From an uncultured Lachnospiraceae bacterium (GTDB lineage Bacteria; Bacillota; Clostridia; Lachnospirales; Lachnospiraceae): 24,076 nucleotides of DNA. Position 1 is the stretch's first letter; the number at the start of each line of letters is the position of its first letter. Location of the stretch: NCBI GenBank assembly GCA_910578475.1, contig CAJTRK010000041.1, positions 1-24,076 on the forward strand. The letters run 5' to 3'. The notes under the pieces are model-generated. The model ran no database searches. It was given only the letters and a program-made list of their open reading frames with translations, and was not told the DNA's origin. Both the position numbers and the translations under genes were made by a program. This document shows, piece after piece, positions 7,335 through 13,946 of this stretch.

Positions 7335-9014
7335 ATGAAAAAGAAACAAATGATTGCATTGGGCCTGGCCGCAGCGATGCTGGCCGGCGGCCTTTCCGGG
7401 TGCGGAAATTCATCGGGCGAACCCGCGCAAAATGATGTTGCGGGGAATGCGTCCACACCGTCCGCTTCGACAGACACTTCTTCAGATACCGCGAAAGATA
7501 CGTCCGCATCGGATTCCGCACCGGATGCCGCAGGCGGCGACGTTTATACCGGTGAAGCGCCGGTTACACAGGAAGAAGGCGCGTCTTTGAAAATACTTGC
7601 ACAGACTTAGAATTATACGAATGTGGATATTGCGAGTGCGGAGATAGTGGAAACCGTCGTTGCCAGCTCAGGCGTAGCGGTAGACTGGCAGCTTGTGGAT
7701 TATAATAACTATGCCGATTCTGTCGGACCGATGCTGACGACGGGCGCAATGGATGCGGATATCATCCTGCTTCCGGACCAGGATGCAAATCAGACATATA
7801 TTAAATCAGGTTTGTTTACGGCGTTGGACGAACATTTTGACGAGATGCCCAATTTCAGCAGGTGGCTGGATGCCAATCCGGTTATTAAAGCGGAAATCAC
7901 CGCAGAAGACGGACATATCTACTATGTGCCCGGAACGAATGTCGGCAAAGATTATCAGCCGGTATTAATGTACAATCAGGTATGGCTGGATAAGGCCGGC
8001 ATGGATGCGCCGGAGACGCTGGATGAATTTGTAGAGCTTCTCAGGTATTTCAAAGAAAATGACATGAACGATAACGGAGACGCTTCGGATGAAATCCCGA
8101 TGAGCATTATGGCTGAATTTCTGCCCTATATGTTCGGACCCGCGTTTGGACTCGACCTTGTCAGCGGTTTCCAGGCGGATGCGGACGGTAACGTGACATA
8201 TGCCGCTGCGGATTCGGAGAATTACAGAAAATATCTGGAATTTTTAAACGGTTTATATCAGGAAGGACTGTTGGAAGTAGAATATAACTCCCTCGACAGA
8301 GACCAGGTAATCGAACGTATGTCGAATGACTTAACCGGCGTCGGATTCGATTTCAGTTGGGCAATGTCCATGATGTACAGCAACGTTCTGCCCTATTATG
8401 ACGGAACCAAAGATACGGCGTTCATCGGCGCAGCGCCTCTTTCCGGTGAACATGAAGGTTACTATGTAGGCCGTGTGGAACTTGGAAATATGTTCGGTGT
8501 CGCATCTTCTTCTGAAAATATCAGCCTCGCATGCAGATTTCTCGATTACGCCATGAGCGAACCCTGTCAGGAAATGTATCAGTGGGGAATCGAAGGAGAA
8601 AGCTATACGGTAGATGCTAACGGAAATAAGAGCTATACCGAACAGGCAAATGACAACGACTGGTTACAGCAGCTTGGCATTAATCCTTCGTTCGTATTTC
8701 CGGCACAGCAGTCGGTAGTATCCACAGATGCGCTTGTTGCCGACTGGCATGCGGAATGCAACGCGTGGCAGGAGCAGTTCGTTATAGACCCGTGGCCGTT
8801 TATCTATTCTACGGTGGATGAATCCGAGATTATCAACACCTATATGGTTGACATTGAGACTTATGTAGATGAAAATGCGGCGGCATTTATTACGGGAACT
8901 AAAACAATGGATGAATTTGACAGTTATATCAGCGGCCTGCAGGCATTAAATTTATCGGAAGTAATTAATGTAAGGCAGAATCAGTACAAACGTTATCTGG
9001 CCGCACTGCAATAA
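7335..9014 (+). pseudogene. Extracellular sugar-binding lipoprotein (LplA-like), interrupted by TAG
   Basis: This is the substrate-binding lipoprotein of the importer. The N-terminus has a lipoprotein signal (MKKKQMIALGLAAAMLAGGL, then SGC, with Cys23 as lipid anchor). A Ser/Thr/Asp-rich linker to about residue 85 follows. TAG at 7608-7610 falls just after SLKILAQT, at the first strand of the binding fold. The frame then stays open for 467 further codons to the stop at 9014 (NYTNVDIASAEIVETVVASS onward), covering the whole binding domain. A GTG at 7623 could in principle restart, but this would give a protein without signal peptide and I see no strong ribosome site. TGG or CAG is the simplest ancestral codon. 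The gene lies 68 bp after the permease and is followed by a hairpin. Confidence 0.8.
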
Positions 9015-9026
9015 GAAAAAAACGGG

Positions 9027-9052
9027 AAGGAGCTGCTTTGGCAGCTCTTTCT
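9027..9052 (+). terminator. Probable terminator after the sugar-binding protein gene
   Basis: GAGCTGC (9030-9036) pairs with GCAGCTC (9041-9047) around a TTTG loop and is followed by TTTCT. The U tract is short, so termination may be partial. Confidence 0.55.
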
Positions 9053-9177
9053 GCATGAAGGCATAATATAAGGCGTATGGAAAACTGCGGTACAGGAATG
9101 ATTCGCCTGAATCGAAAGGGATGTGAATTTGATTGTAAAGATGGTGGTTTTATACCTGAAAGTAGGAAAGCACTGTG

Positions 9178-9206
9178 TTGTAATTTCCTGTCCGAGATGA
9201 TATATT
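9178..9206 (+). promoter_or_regulatory. Promoter of the GNAT gene, extended -10
   Basis: TTGTAA (9178-9183) and TATATT (9201-9206) are 17 bp apart, with TGA at 9198-9200 giving an extended -10. Transcription would begin near 9213, leaving a very short leader. Confidence 0.6.
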
Positions 9207-9230
9207 ACTGGAAAAGGGATGGTGAACCGC

Positions 9231-9704
9231 ATGATAAATGAAAACGGGCAGATGCAGGTAATCGATTATTTTGAGAGCGACAGACAGGAACACTGGCTGT
9301 CCCAAATCGAAAAAAGCGACTGGAACGCCGGAAAATATCTGTATGAACTGCTAAGGAAGAAGGAACTGAAAAAGCTGGTTGGAGAAGATGCAAAAGTATT
9401 GATGCTGACGGACGGGGACGAGCTTGTTTCGTTCTGCACCTATGCGGAAAAAGACGATATACAGCCGACAACGTTGAAACCGTGGATGGGATTTGTTTAT
9501 ACATTTCCGGCATACAGAGGACATCGGTATTTCGGAAAATTGTTCCAGGAAGTGGAAAAGCTCGCGAAAGAAAATAACGTACGGGATGTGTATATATCGA
9601 CGAATCATACCGGGTTGTATGAAAAGTACGGCTGCGAATTTTACCGGATGATAAACGATATGCACGGCGAGCCTTCCAGAGTCTATGTAAAACATTTCGG
9701 TTAA
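9231..9704 (+). CDS. GNAT-family N-acetyltransferase
   Basis: This protein transfers an acetyl group from acetyl-CoA to an amine; the substrate is unknown. The GNAT core is visible from LMLTDGDELVSFCTYAEKDD, with the acetyl-CoA-binding motif A around MGFVYTFPAYRGHRYFGKLF (the R/Q-x-x-G-x-G/A loop appears as YRGHRYFG), followed by YISTNHTGLYEKYGCEFYRM as in motif B. It has about 158 residues, a normal size. I chose the ATG at 9231 because the predicted transcript starts near 9213. The ATG at 9219 would leave almost no leader, although it is in frame and possible (four extra residues). It has its own promoter, and an ACT-domain gene follows 56 bp later, perhaps in the same transcript. Confidence 0.8.
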   Translation: MINENGQMQVIDYFESDRQEHWLSQIEKSDWNAGKYLYELLRKKELKKLVGEDAKVLMLTDGDELVSFCTYAEKDDIQPTTLKPWMGFVYTFPAYRGHRYFGKLFQEVEKLAKENNVRDVYISTNHTGLYEKYGCEFYRMINDMHGEPSRVYVKHFG

Positions 9705-9760
9705 AGATATTTTCATTCAGGTAAAAAGTCGGAAAGGCATGTCGTTTGAAAGGAAATCTT

Positions 9761-10129
9761 ATGGAGATAAAAAGAATTGAGGGCAGTTTTTCTATCTGCA
9801 AAGTAAAGGATTTTTCGCGTGTGAATTTTCGCGCGGCCTATTGCTTTACAGGGAAGACAGATGAGGAAAATTCGCTCGTCTGTCTGACGGAAGACGTTCC
9901 TGAAAATGTTATCGAACAGGATGATGACTGGATGGGATTTAGAATTCAGGGCGTTCTGGATTTTTCTCTCGTGGGAATACTCGCCGGAATCTCGAAGATA
10001 CTTGCGGAAAACGAAATCGGGATTTTTGCCGTATCCACTTATAACACCGATTATATCCTGACAAAGCGAATACATTATGAAAAGGCGCTGCGGGTTTTAA
10101 CCGAAGCGGGTTATTGCGTCGTTTCATAA
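9761..10129 (+). CDS. ACT-domain-containing protein
   Basis: This is a 122-residue protein with an ACT-like fold of the kind annotated as ACT_7. The N-terminal half (MEIKRIEGSFSICKVKDFSR) and the C-terminal half (DFSLVGILAGISKILAENEI, then GIFAVSTYNTDYILTKRIHY) give the two beta-alpha-beta units. The second carries the usual G-I-F-A-V-S-T-Y-x-T-D-Y-I-L pattern. ACT domains bind amino acids or related small ligands; no partner enzyme is fused here. The ATG at 9761 is preferred over an in-frame TTG at 9746 because AAAGGA lies 8 nt upstream of it. No terminator is visible after it, so read-through into the next gene's control region is possible. Confidence 0.75.
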   Translation: MEIKRIEGSFSICKVKDFSRVNFRAAYCFTGKTDEENSLVCLTEDVPENVIEQDDDWMGFRIQGVLDFSLVGILAGISKILAENEIGIFAVSTYNTDYILTKRIHYEKALRVLTEAGYCVVS

Positions 10130-10140
10130 ATAAATCCGGA

Positions 10141-10180
10141 ATGATACAACTATGATGCAAAAATGATACGAATCTGATAC
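10141..10180. promoter_or_regulatory. Four 11-bp-phased direct repeats (probable activator site)
   Basis: ATGATAC (10141-10147), ATGATGC (10152-10158), ATGATAC (10163-10169) and CTGATAC (10174-10180) begin exactly 11 bp apart. The last two cover the -35 region of the promoter with -10 at 10191-10196, where no good -35 box exists. Direct repeats on one helical face at 11-bp steps overlapping -35 are the usual site layout for OmpR/PhoB-type activators. The protein that binds here is not known. Confidence 0.6.
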
Positions 10181-10229
10181 ATTCCTCCTGTAAAATGGGC
10201 ATAAAACATCCATGAGATACAGGAGGAAT
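10181..10229 (+). promoter_or_regulatory. Perfect 12-bp inverted repeat that can mask the ribosome binding site
   Basis: ATTCCTCCTGTA (10181-10192) is the exact complement of TACAGGAGGAAT (10218-10229), with 25 nt between. The right arm contains the AGGAGG Shine-Dalgarno site (10221-10226) for the gene starting at 10235. The left arm overlaps the -10 box, so it would be absent from a transcript started there (about 10203) but present in any transcript reading in from upstream. Confidence 0.65.
10191..10196 (+). promoter_or_regulatory. -10 element of the secreted-protein gene
   Basis: TAAAAT at 10191-10196 lies 39 bp before the TTG start. The position 17 bp upstream reads ACGAAT, not a -35 box, which fits an activator-dependent promoter served by the repeats at 10141-10180. 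Confidence 0.45.
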
Positions 10230-10234
10230 TACTT

Positions 10235-11152
10235 TTGAGGAAACATGCCGGAATCATTCTTTTTATGGTTAGCATTTTGTGCCTTGCCAGAACCGCTTTT
10301 TTGCATGAAAAGACAGATATTTGTTCCAAAACACAGGCTGCTGCGGCAGAGCCTTTTTTTATGAAGACCGGAGAACGGGGCGTTATACATAGCGGAATGA
10401 AAATGTTTTTCGCATGGCTGCGGGAGGATGTTGTTTTTCAGGATGGCACAATGGAGCTTACAGGACTTGTTATCGAAGACATGGACGGCAACGGTCAGAA
10501 GGACATGCTTGCCATGCTTATGCCGCGTGCGGGAAAAGAATCGAACGATTCCGGCTGTATCTGGCTGTATATGAATGAGGACGAACCTTACTGTTTTGAC
10601 GAACCAGAATGTTTTTATGACGGTCAGTTTGATTTTTTTGCGGAAGATATCGACAATGACGGGAATGTGGAAATTGTGTTGAGCATGGAAGGAAGCGGCT
10701 GCGGCGGAGCGGGTGATTTTTATAAAGTGATTTTGAAATACAGGAACGATGGAGCGCATCATCAAATAGAGCGGATGGAACTGCCTTCGGACCTTTGGGA
10801 CGGATTTACCGACCAGGGAATTGTCGTATCGGTATATCAGGAGGCGGAAAAGAATCTGTACAGCGCATATTGTTCCTATTTCAGGGAAATTATTTATTTT
10901 GAAGCGGAAAATGCGGCCGAACCGAAAGAAGCGCCGGTGTGGGTGGGCGGCAACGAAAGGGGATTTTTCGACTTGCGCGCTGTGGAGTATCAGGGACAGA
11001 ATGCCCTTCAGGCCTCGGAATACCTGTACGGTGAAGGCGGAAGCGCCCACGAAGTGGCAACGGCCCGGTTCCTGATATTGTGGGATAAAGACGGAAACGG
11101 CTATGTGGAAAAATGGTGGCTTGACAGCGTTCGCCCGGAGTCTGCAGGCTGA
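10235..11152 (+). CDS. Secreted protein with three calcium-loop-like D-x-D-G motifs
   Basis: The protein has 305 residues with a signal peptide (MRKHAGIILFMVSILCLART, cleavage probably near residue 23-37). No enzyme family is recognised. Three Asp-rich loops resemble calcium-binding EF-hand/FG-GAP type loops: EDMDGNGQKD (81-90), EDIDNDGNVE (137-146) and WDKDGNGYVE (283-292). Each follows a hydrophobic strand, as in beta-propeller repeats of surface proteins. A Cys-rich SGCGGAG lies at 154-160. The start is TTG at 10235, supported by AGGAGG exactly 8 nt upstream. It is controlled by the repeat and inverted-repeat region just before it. It sits upstream of the CotH cluster but has no obvious shared transcript, since a new promoter occurs at 11242. 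Confidence 0.6.
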   Translation: MRKHAGIILFMVSILCLARTAFLHEKTDICSKTQAAAAEPFFMKTGERGVIHSGMKMFFAWLREDVVFQDGTMELTGLVIEDMDGNGQKDMLAMLMPRAGKESNDSGCIWLYMNEDEPYCFDEPECFYDGQFDFFAEDIDNDGNVEIVLSMEGSGCGGAGDFYKVILKYRNDGAHHQIERMELPSDLWDGFTDQGIVVSVYQEAEKNLYSAYCSYFREIIYFEAENAAEPKEAPVWVGGNERGFFDLRAVEYQGQNALQASEYLYGEGGSAHEVATARFLILWDKDGNGYVEKWWLDSVRPESAG

Positions 11153-11173
11153 GAGAAAAGCGCAGCAATTTCT

Positions 11174-11207
11174 GCCATAAATTCCGCCATAAACGCCTGT
11201 CATAAAC
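11174..11207. repeat. Three CCATAAA-type direct repeats
   Basis: GCCATAAA (11174-11181), GCCATAAA (11186-11193) and GTCATAAA (11199-11206) lie at 12- and 13-bp steps between the secreted-protein gene and the promoter at 11242. They may be a regulator site; the spacing is not strictly helical. Confidence 0.35.
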
Positions 11208-11241
11208 GATTTCCCCCATCATAGCCAAAAGCTTCTATCTA

Positions 11242-11250
11242 TGATATAAT
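11242..11250 (+). promoter_or_regulatory. Extended -10 promoter of the CotH operon, part of a 23-bp block repeated at 16531
   Basis: TGATATAAT (11242-11250) is a perfect extended -10. The 23 bp at 11241-11263 (TATAAT followed by GGTGCAAAAG and then AAA) are identical to 16531-16553 upstream of the deacetylase gene, so the match continues well past the -10 into the first transcribed bases. No good -35 box is seen at either copy. Confidence 0.6.
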
Positions 11251-11261
11251 GGTGCAAAAGA

Positions 11262-11285
11262 AAAACAAGCGGCTGCGAAGCAGAC
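11262..11285. repeat. 24-nt direct repeat, copy 1
   Basis: AAAACAAGCG, then G, then CTGCGAAGCAGAC. It matches copy 2 at 11402-11425 with one mismatch, 140 bp apart. The pair brackets the hairpin array. Confidence 0.75.
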
Positions 11286-11401
11286 ATTTGTTTTTCTAAA
11301 GGAAATCGAAGATTTCCTATTGCCATTAACGAGCAAACGTCCGATGAAATCGGACAGAAAGCGCGTAAGAGCGAGTTTGCGAGTCTACACTTCGCAAAAA
11401 C

Positions 11402-11425
11402 AAAACAAGCGTCTGCGAAGCAGAC
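11402..11425. repeat. 24-nt direct repeat, copy 2
   Basis: AAAACAAGCG, then T, then CTGCGAAGCAGAC. This copy forms the perfect hairpin H5 immediately upstream of the CotH start. Recombination between the two copies would delete 140 bp of leader. Confidence 0.75.
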
Positions 11426-11439
11426 GGATGGGTATTAAA

Positions 11440-13176
11440 ATGTCGGTCAGGTATAAAAAAATAAGAGGTCTGCTGCTTATGGGAAGTCTTCTTTTGTTGA
11501 CGGCTTTGTCCATACTTATTCTGGCGGCAGAAAAAAGAGAAGAACGAGAGGGAGAGGACAGCCTGCCTTTTTCCCTTACTTACAGACAGGATGGCGTTTT
11601 ACACCGGATTCAGGGATTCCGGACGGAGACAGCCGTCTGTTTCTGCGTTCCGGGGAATCTGTCGCTTCAGGATGTGCACCTTGATATGGAAACGGCGGAA
11701 TGTCTGTTTATTGACGGCGGGCAGCTTGAAGACGGTGATACGATTGCAGGAGTGGAGCTGAACCGTATATACGAGGCGGGGGCATCCGGGACGCAGATTG
11801 TTTTCATGCAGGGCTCGAAACTGCCCGTCATTCGTCTGACGACGGAGACGGGAAGCATGGAAGCCGTTAACGGCGATAAGGAGTACGCGGAAGCTGGTTT
11901 TATGGAAGTATATGACGAGGACGGCAGAATGGTTACGGCGGCCAGAATGGAGCGTTTTTCCGGCCGGGGAAATACCTCGTGGGATGCGGCGAAAAAATCT
12001 TATGCGGTGAAACTGGAAGACGCGGAGGACATTCTGGGAATGGGCGCGGCGAAACGGTGGGTATTATGCGCGAATTACTATGACGGCGCCTATATCAGAA
12101 ATCAGATTGGTTTTGAAATCGCGGCCCAAAGCGGTATGGCATTTACACCGGAGGAGCAGTTTGCGGAGCTGTATATCAATGACGAATACGCCGGTCTTTA
12201 TCAGATTATGGAGAAGATAGAGCCGGGCCCGAACCGGATGGATATCGGAAACGATTATCTGCTGGAAGTGGATTATATCGAACGGGCAGTCGGAATGCCC
12301 TATATTTTACTGGACAACGAACAGCCGGTGGTTGTTCATGCGCCGGAGAAAGGCTGCGACCTGGAAGGCGTGCAGCAGTTTTTCGATGCGTTTACGTCGG
12401 ATTTGGAGAACGGCAGCGTAACGCTTGCGATGGAAAAGATAGACGTGGAATCTTTTGCAAAGCGGTTCGTGATGGAAGAAATTTTACAGGATATGGATTT
12501 TGGTTATACGAGCCAGTATTTGTATCTGGATTTGGAAAAAGGAATCCTTCACGATGGCCCTCTATGGGATTTGGATAATACGATGGGAAGGGGAACCGCC
12601 GTTGAAGCGGAACCGCTTTTTGTGACGGATTATGAGCTGAACTATAATAACGTCAGCCGCTGGTATGCGGTATTATATGGACAGGCGGCGTTCAGAAAAC
12701 TGGTATCGGAAGAATATCAGGCAAATTTCCGGCCGGCGCTGCTTGCGCTCCTGGATGGCGGAATTGAAGAAAAAACGGCGGCGATTGAGGCTTCCATTGC
12801 AATGGACCAGGTTCGTTTTCCTGCACCGCGGAGCGTTTTTATGACGGATGCGCAGTTAGAAGAGCATACGACGCATCTGCTGAATTATCTTCAGGATAAA
12901 CTGCGTCTGTTAGATACGGCTTTTGCGGAATTGCAGACGAATATGGACACGGAAGTCATACTGCCGCCTACGGAAGTGAAAGAAAATCCGCTGGAAGAAA
13001 ATCCACCGGAGGAAATGCCGGGAGCATTGCAGCAGGAGGAAACAGGGCAGGGAGATGCGGACGGAGAGCGCGGACTTATCGGTACGCTTATGGATTACCG
13101 TTTCCCGGCGGTACTGCTTGTCATGTGCGGCAGCGGTATGCTATTATGGTATCGGTGCAGAAAAACGGGAAAATAA
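11440..13176 (+). CDS. CotH kinase-family protein, membrane anchored
   Basis: CotH proteins are secreted, atypical protein kinases; spore-coat CotH phosphorylates coat proteins (family knowledge). This 578-residue version has an N-terminal membrane segment (about 10-30, LLLMGSLLLLTALSILILAA) and a C-terminal one (about 545-568, FPAVLLVMCGSGMLLWY) followed by basic residues. The kinase-like core lies at about 150-420 with FSGRGNTSWDAAKKSYAVKL (174-191), WVLCANYYDGAYIRNQIGFE and EYAGLYQIMEKIEP. The metal-binding-type motif GPLWDLDNTMGRG lies at 373-385. The start is ATG at 11440 or 11428; both follow the hairpin leader and only a weak GGATGGG serves as ribosome site. An upstream in-frame extension to 11320 is repeat-derived and rejected. 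The next gene starts 4 nt after the stop. Confidence 0.85.
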   Translation: MSVRYKKIRGLLLMGSLLLLTALSILILAAEKREEREGEDSLPFSLTYRQDGVLHRIQGFRTETAVCFCVPGNLSLQDVHLDMETAECLFIDGGQLEDGDTIAGVELNRIYEAGASGTQIVFMQGSKLPVIRLTTETGSMEAVNGDKEYAEAGFMEVYDEDGRMVTAARMERFSGRGNTSWDAAKKSYAVKLEDAEDILGMGAAKRWVLCANYYDGAYIRNQIGFEIAAQSGMAFTPEEQFAELYINDEYAGLYQIMEKIEPGPNRMDIGNDYLLEVDYIERAVGMPYILLDNEQPVVVHAPEKGCDLEGVQQFFDAFTSDLENGSVTLAMEKIDVESFAKRFVMEEILQDMDFGYTSQYLYLDLEKGILHDGPLWDLDNTMGRGTAVEAEPLFVTDYELNYNNVSRWYAVLYGQAAFRKLVSEEYQANFRPALLALLDGGIEEKTAAIEASIAMDQVRFPAPRSVFMTDAQLEEHTTHLLNYLQDKLRLLDTAFAELQTNMDTEVILPPTEVKENPLEENPPEEMPGALQQEETGQGDADGERGLIGTLMDYRFPAVLLVMCGSGMLLWYRCRKTGK

Positions 13177-13180
13177 CGGG

Positions 13181-13942
13181 ATGGTTGGCCGGATAATGAA
13201 AAAGAAAGAAGATGGGGCGAAAGAATACAGATATCGGTACGAACTGAAATTTCTTTGTACGCAGTTACAGATAGAAATGCTCTGCGCACAGCTTGACGTT
13301 CTGATGGAAAAAGACCCGCACAGCGGAGCGGACGGGCTCTATACGGTTCGAAGTCTGTATTTTGACGATTATGGAAACAGCGCCATGAAACAGAAGGAAG
13401 ACGGACTGGACGAGCGGAAAAAATATCGGATTCGTTCTTATCTTTCGGGGATGGACGAGCGTTTTCGTCTGGAAATCAAATATCGGAACAGAGATAAAAT
13501 CAGAAAAGAAAGCTGTCATGTAACGGCGGAAGAAGTGGAAAAGATTCTGCGCGGAGAAGCCATTCCGGCGGTTTATGATTCCGGTCGGGCTGTGCTTGCG
13601 CAGTTTGAACTGGCGAGGGAGCGGATGCTTTTGGCGCCCGCGGTTATCGTGGAATATGACAGGACGCCTTATGTATATCCGGAAGGAAATGTGCGTATCA
13701 CGATGGACCGGAATATATGCGCGTCGCCGGACACGGGCGCTTTTTTGCGGCAGGATATTGTGACGATTCCGGTGTTAGAACGAAACATACATTTGCTGGA
13801 AGTCAAATATGATGAATATCTGCCGGATTTTCTCAGACAGGCGCTGCAGACAGTGAGCCTCGATAAAATCTCGTTTTCCAAATATTATCTTTGCAGGATG
13901 GCGGGGAAACCGCTTAGAATGTCGGAAAGGGAACAGGAATAG
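13181..13942 (+). CDS. VTC-domain polyphosphate polymerase-like protein
   Basis: The protein has 253 residues of the VTC/triphosphate-tunnel type. In yeast VTC4 this fold makes polyphosphate from ATP; bacterial members are named polyphosphate polymerase domain proteins. The tunnel motifs are in order: YRYELKFLC near the N-terminus, VRSLYFDDYGN, KYRIRSY, RLEIKYRNRDKIRKES (the basic tunnel floor), AVIVEYDRTPYV, RITMDRNI, and HLLEVKYDEYLPDFLRQAL near the end. No membrane segment or signal is present, so it should act inside the cell. Start is ATG 13181, 4 nt after the CotH stop; ATG 13196 is an alternative. It lies between CotH and DUF4956, an arrangement seen often in bacterial genomes, which argues for a shared envelope phosphate pathway. 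Confidence 0.85.
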   Translation: MVGRIMKKKEDGAKEYRYRYELKFLCTQLQIEMLCAQLDVLMEKDPHSGADGLYTVRSLYFDDYGNSAMKQKEDGLDERKKYRIRSYLSGMDERFRLEIKYRNRDKIRKESCHVTAEEVEKILRGEAIPAVYDSGRAVLAQFELARERMLLAPAVIVEYDRTPYVYPEGNVRITMDRNICASPDTGAFLRQDIVTIPVLERNIHLLEVKYDEYLPDFLRQALQTVSLDKISFSKYYLCRMAGKPLRMSEREQE

Positions 13943-13946
13943 TCAC

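Larger units (their letters stand above)
11261..11426 (+). promoter_or_regulatory. 5' leader made of consecutive GAA-triloop hairpins
   Basis: Between the promoter and the CotH start lie five hairpins. H1 is 11261-11295 (AAAAACAA with TTGTTTTT around CTGC-GAA-GCAG). H2 is 11300-11318 (AGGAAATC-GAA-GATTTCCT, perfect). H3 is 11339-11355 (GTCCGAT-GAA-ATCGGAC, perfect). H4 is 11376-11398 (TTTGCGAGT with ACT-T-CGCAAA). H5 is 11410-11426 (CGTCTGC-GAA-GCAGACG, perfect). Four of five have a GAA loop although their stems differ, so the structure rather than the sequence is repeated. H1 ends in a T run and could act as an attenuator. The frame is open through this region, but translating it gives only basic, repeat-derived residues, so I treat it as non-coding leader. 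Confidence 0.6.

Noticed and set aside
3578..9014. Alternative genetic code or selenocysteine as the cause of the in-frame stops
   Set aside because: All three stop types appear once each, while genes elsewhere in the window end normally with TAA, TAG and TGA. No selenocysteine enzyme context is present at the TGA.
10229..11203. 324-codon open frame on the - strand
   Set aside because: It is fully antisense to the secreted-protein gene, has no ribosome site and no family resemblance.
11320..11439. N-terminal extension of CotH by up to 40 residues from TTG 11320
   Set aside because: The extension is the translation of the hairpin array (basic, repetitive), has no ribosome site, and the membrane anchor starts only after 11440.
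13055..13180. Longer start for the VTC protein inside the CotH gene
   Set aside because: It would overlap CotH by more than 100 bp and add residues unlike VTC proteins; ATG 13181 fits the operon spacing.
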